Source: Gammaproteobacteria bacterium
Lineage (GTDB): Bacteria; Pseudomonadota; Gammaproteobacteria; Pseudomonadales; Oceanobacteraceae
Direction: 5' to 3'
NCBI GenBank assembly: GCA_013373125.1
Contig: JABXIK010000006.1
Coordinates: forward strand, 1 to 34,973
Length of the DNA: 34,973 nucleotides
Both the position numbers and the translations under genes were made by a program. Every line of letters begins with the position of its first letter. Within the stretch, counting starts at the first letter, position 1. The notes under the pieces are model-generated. The model made no database searches, was not told the origin of the DNA, and saw nothing but the letters and a program-made list of their open reading frames with translations. Positions 34,633-34,973 of this stretch are shown here, one piece after another.

Positions 34633-34973
34633 ATGGCATATGATGAAGGTTTGGCACAGCGAATAGAAGAGTACTTTGGTGATCGTGCCGATGTAGATGT
34701 TAAAAAAATGTTTGGCGGTCTGTGCTTTATGCTCAATCAACACATGTGCTGCGGGATCGTCAAAGATCAACTCATGGCAAGAGTGGGCGCCGAGGCCTAT
34801 GAAGCGTGTTTACAGCACGCCCATACACAAGAAATGGACTTCACAGGTAAGGCCATGAAAGGCATGGTATATGTGAATCCAGAGGGCATCAGTGAAGATC
34901 ATGACCTACACTTTTGGATACAGCTTTGTGAACAGTTCGTACTGACACTGCCACCTAAGCCGCCCAAGAGAAA
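34633..34973 (+). CDS. TfoX N-terminal-domain-like protein (3' end outside window)
   Basis: From ATG 34633, with AAAGGA about 9 nt upstream, 113 codons are open to the window edge. The protein starts MAYDEGLAQRIEEYF and has VKKMFGGLCFMLNQHMCCGI, then LMARVG and FTGKAMKGMVYV. The KKMFGGxxF segment is the hallmark of the TfoX N-terminal domain family. Members of this small-domain group occur alone and are of unknown function; it should not be equated with the competence regulator TfoX, which has an extra C-terminal domain. The stop lies outside the window. Confidence 0.78.
   Translation, partial: MAYDEGLAQRIEEYFGDRADVDVKKMFGGLCFMLNQHMCCGIVKDQLMARVGAEAYEACLQHAHTQEMDFTGKAMKGMVYVNPEGISEDHDLHFWIQLCEQFVLTLPPKPPKR

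Overview
The window looks like chromosome of a marine gammaproteobacterium of the Oceanospirillales/Pseudomonadales type. This rests on protein families and gene order: mrdA-rodA-mltB-rlpA-dacA-ybeD-lipB-lipA, proA-nadD-rsfS-rlmH, mpl-ubiX, and a kinase/phosphatase gene beside a nitrate transporter and nirBD, an arrangement I recall from Pseudomonas. Base composition is moderate, in the mid-40s % GC by eye. No tRNA, rRNA, insertion sequence, prophage or CRISPR array was seen. No database search was possible, so all family names come from motif and length recognition.

Layout. (1) 1-799 (-): the open 3' end of an AlgP/histone H1-like Lys-Ala repeat protein. (2) 1038-8954 (-): lipoate synthesis (lipB, lipA, ybeD) and cell elongation/peptidoglycan genes (dacA, rlpA, mltB, rodA, mrdA). 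(3) 9079-11798 (-): rlmH, rsfS, nadD, proA. (4) 11990-14501 (+): two tandem membrane proteins with degenerate GGDEF domains, then a DedA-family protein. (5) 14635-18074 (-): a calcium-binding TSP3-repeat protein, two small unknown proteins, ubiX and mpl. (6) 18353-20025 (+): a porin and a very small PstS-like periplasmic protein. (7) 20122-33207: a nitrate assimilation region with a PP2C-kinase fusion and NNP nitrate transporter (-), then an outer-membrane porin, a secreted PilJ-domain protein, nirB, nirD, an FAD electron-transfer subunit and the molybdenum nitrate reductase (+). (8) 33303 to the end: ppa with a decayed partial tandem copy of its own 3' end, a GFA-family protein (-), and a partial TfoX-N-like gene.

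Region 7 is the most interesting part. Three sequences with the exact -24/-12 spacing of sigma-54 promoters precede the transporter, the porin and nirB, and GCACC/GGTGC half-sites lie upstream, as expected for NtrC control. Terminator-like hairpins sit within 15-50 bp of the start codons of the kinase, the PilJ protein and the nitrate reductase genes. Those three genes therefore seem to depend on readthrough. The PilJ protein carries two copies of a motif resembling the nitrate-binding P-box of NarX but has no membrane or output domain, so it may be a soluble nitrate receptor or carrier. The region seems to combine nitrate entry (porin, transporter), reduction (NasA with its FAD subunit, then NirBD), possible sensing (PilJ protein) and phospho-signalling (kinase/phosphatase).
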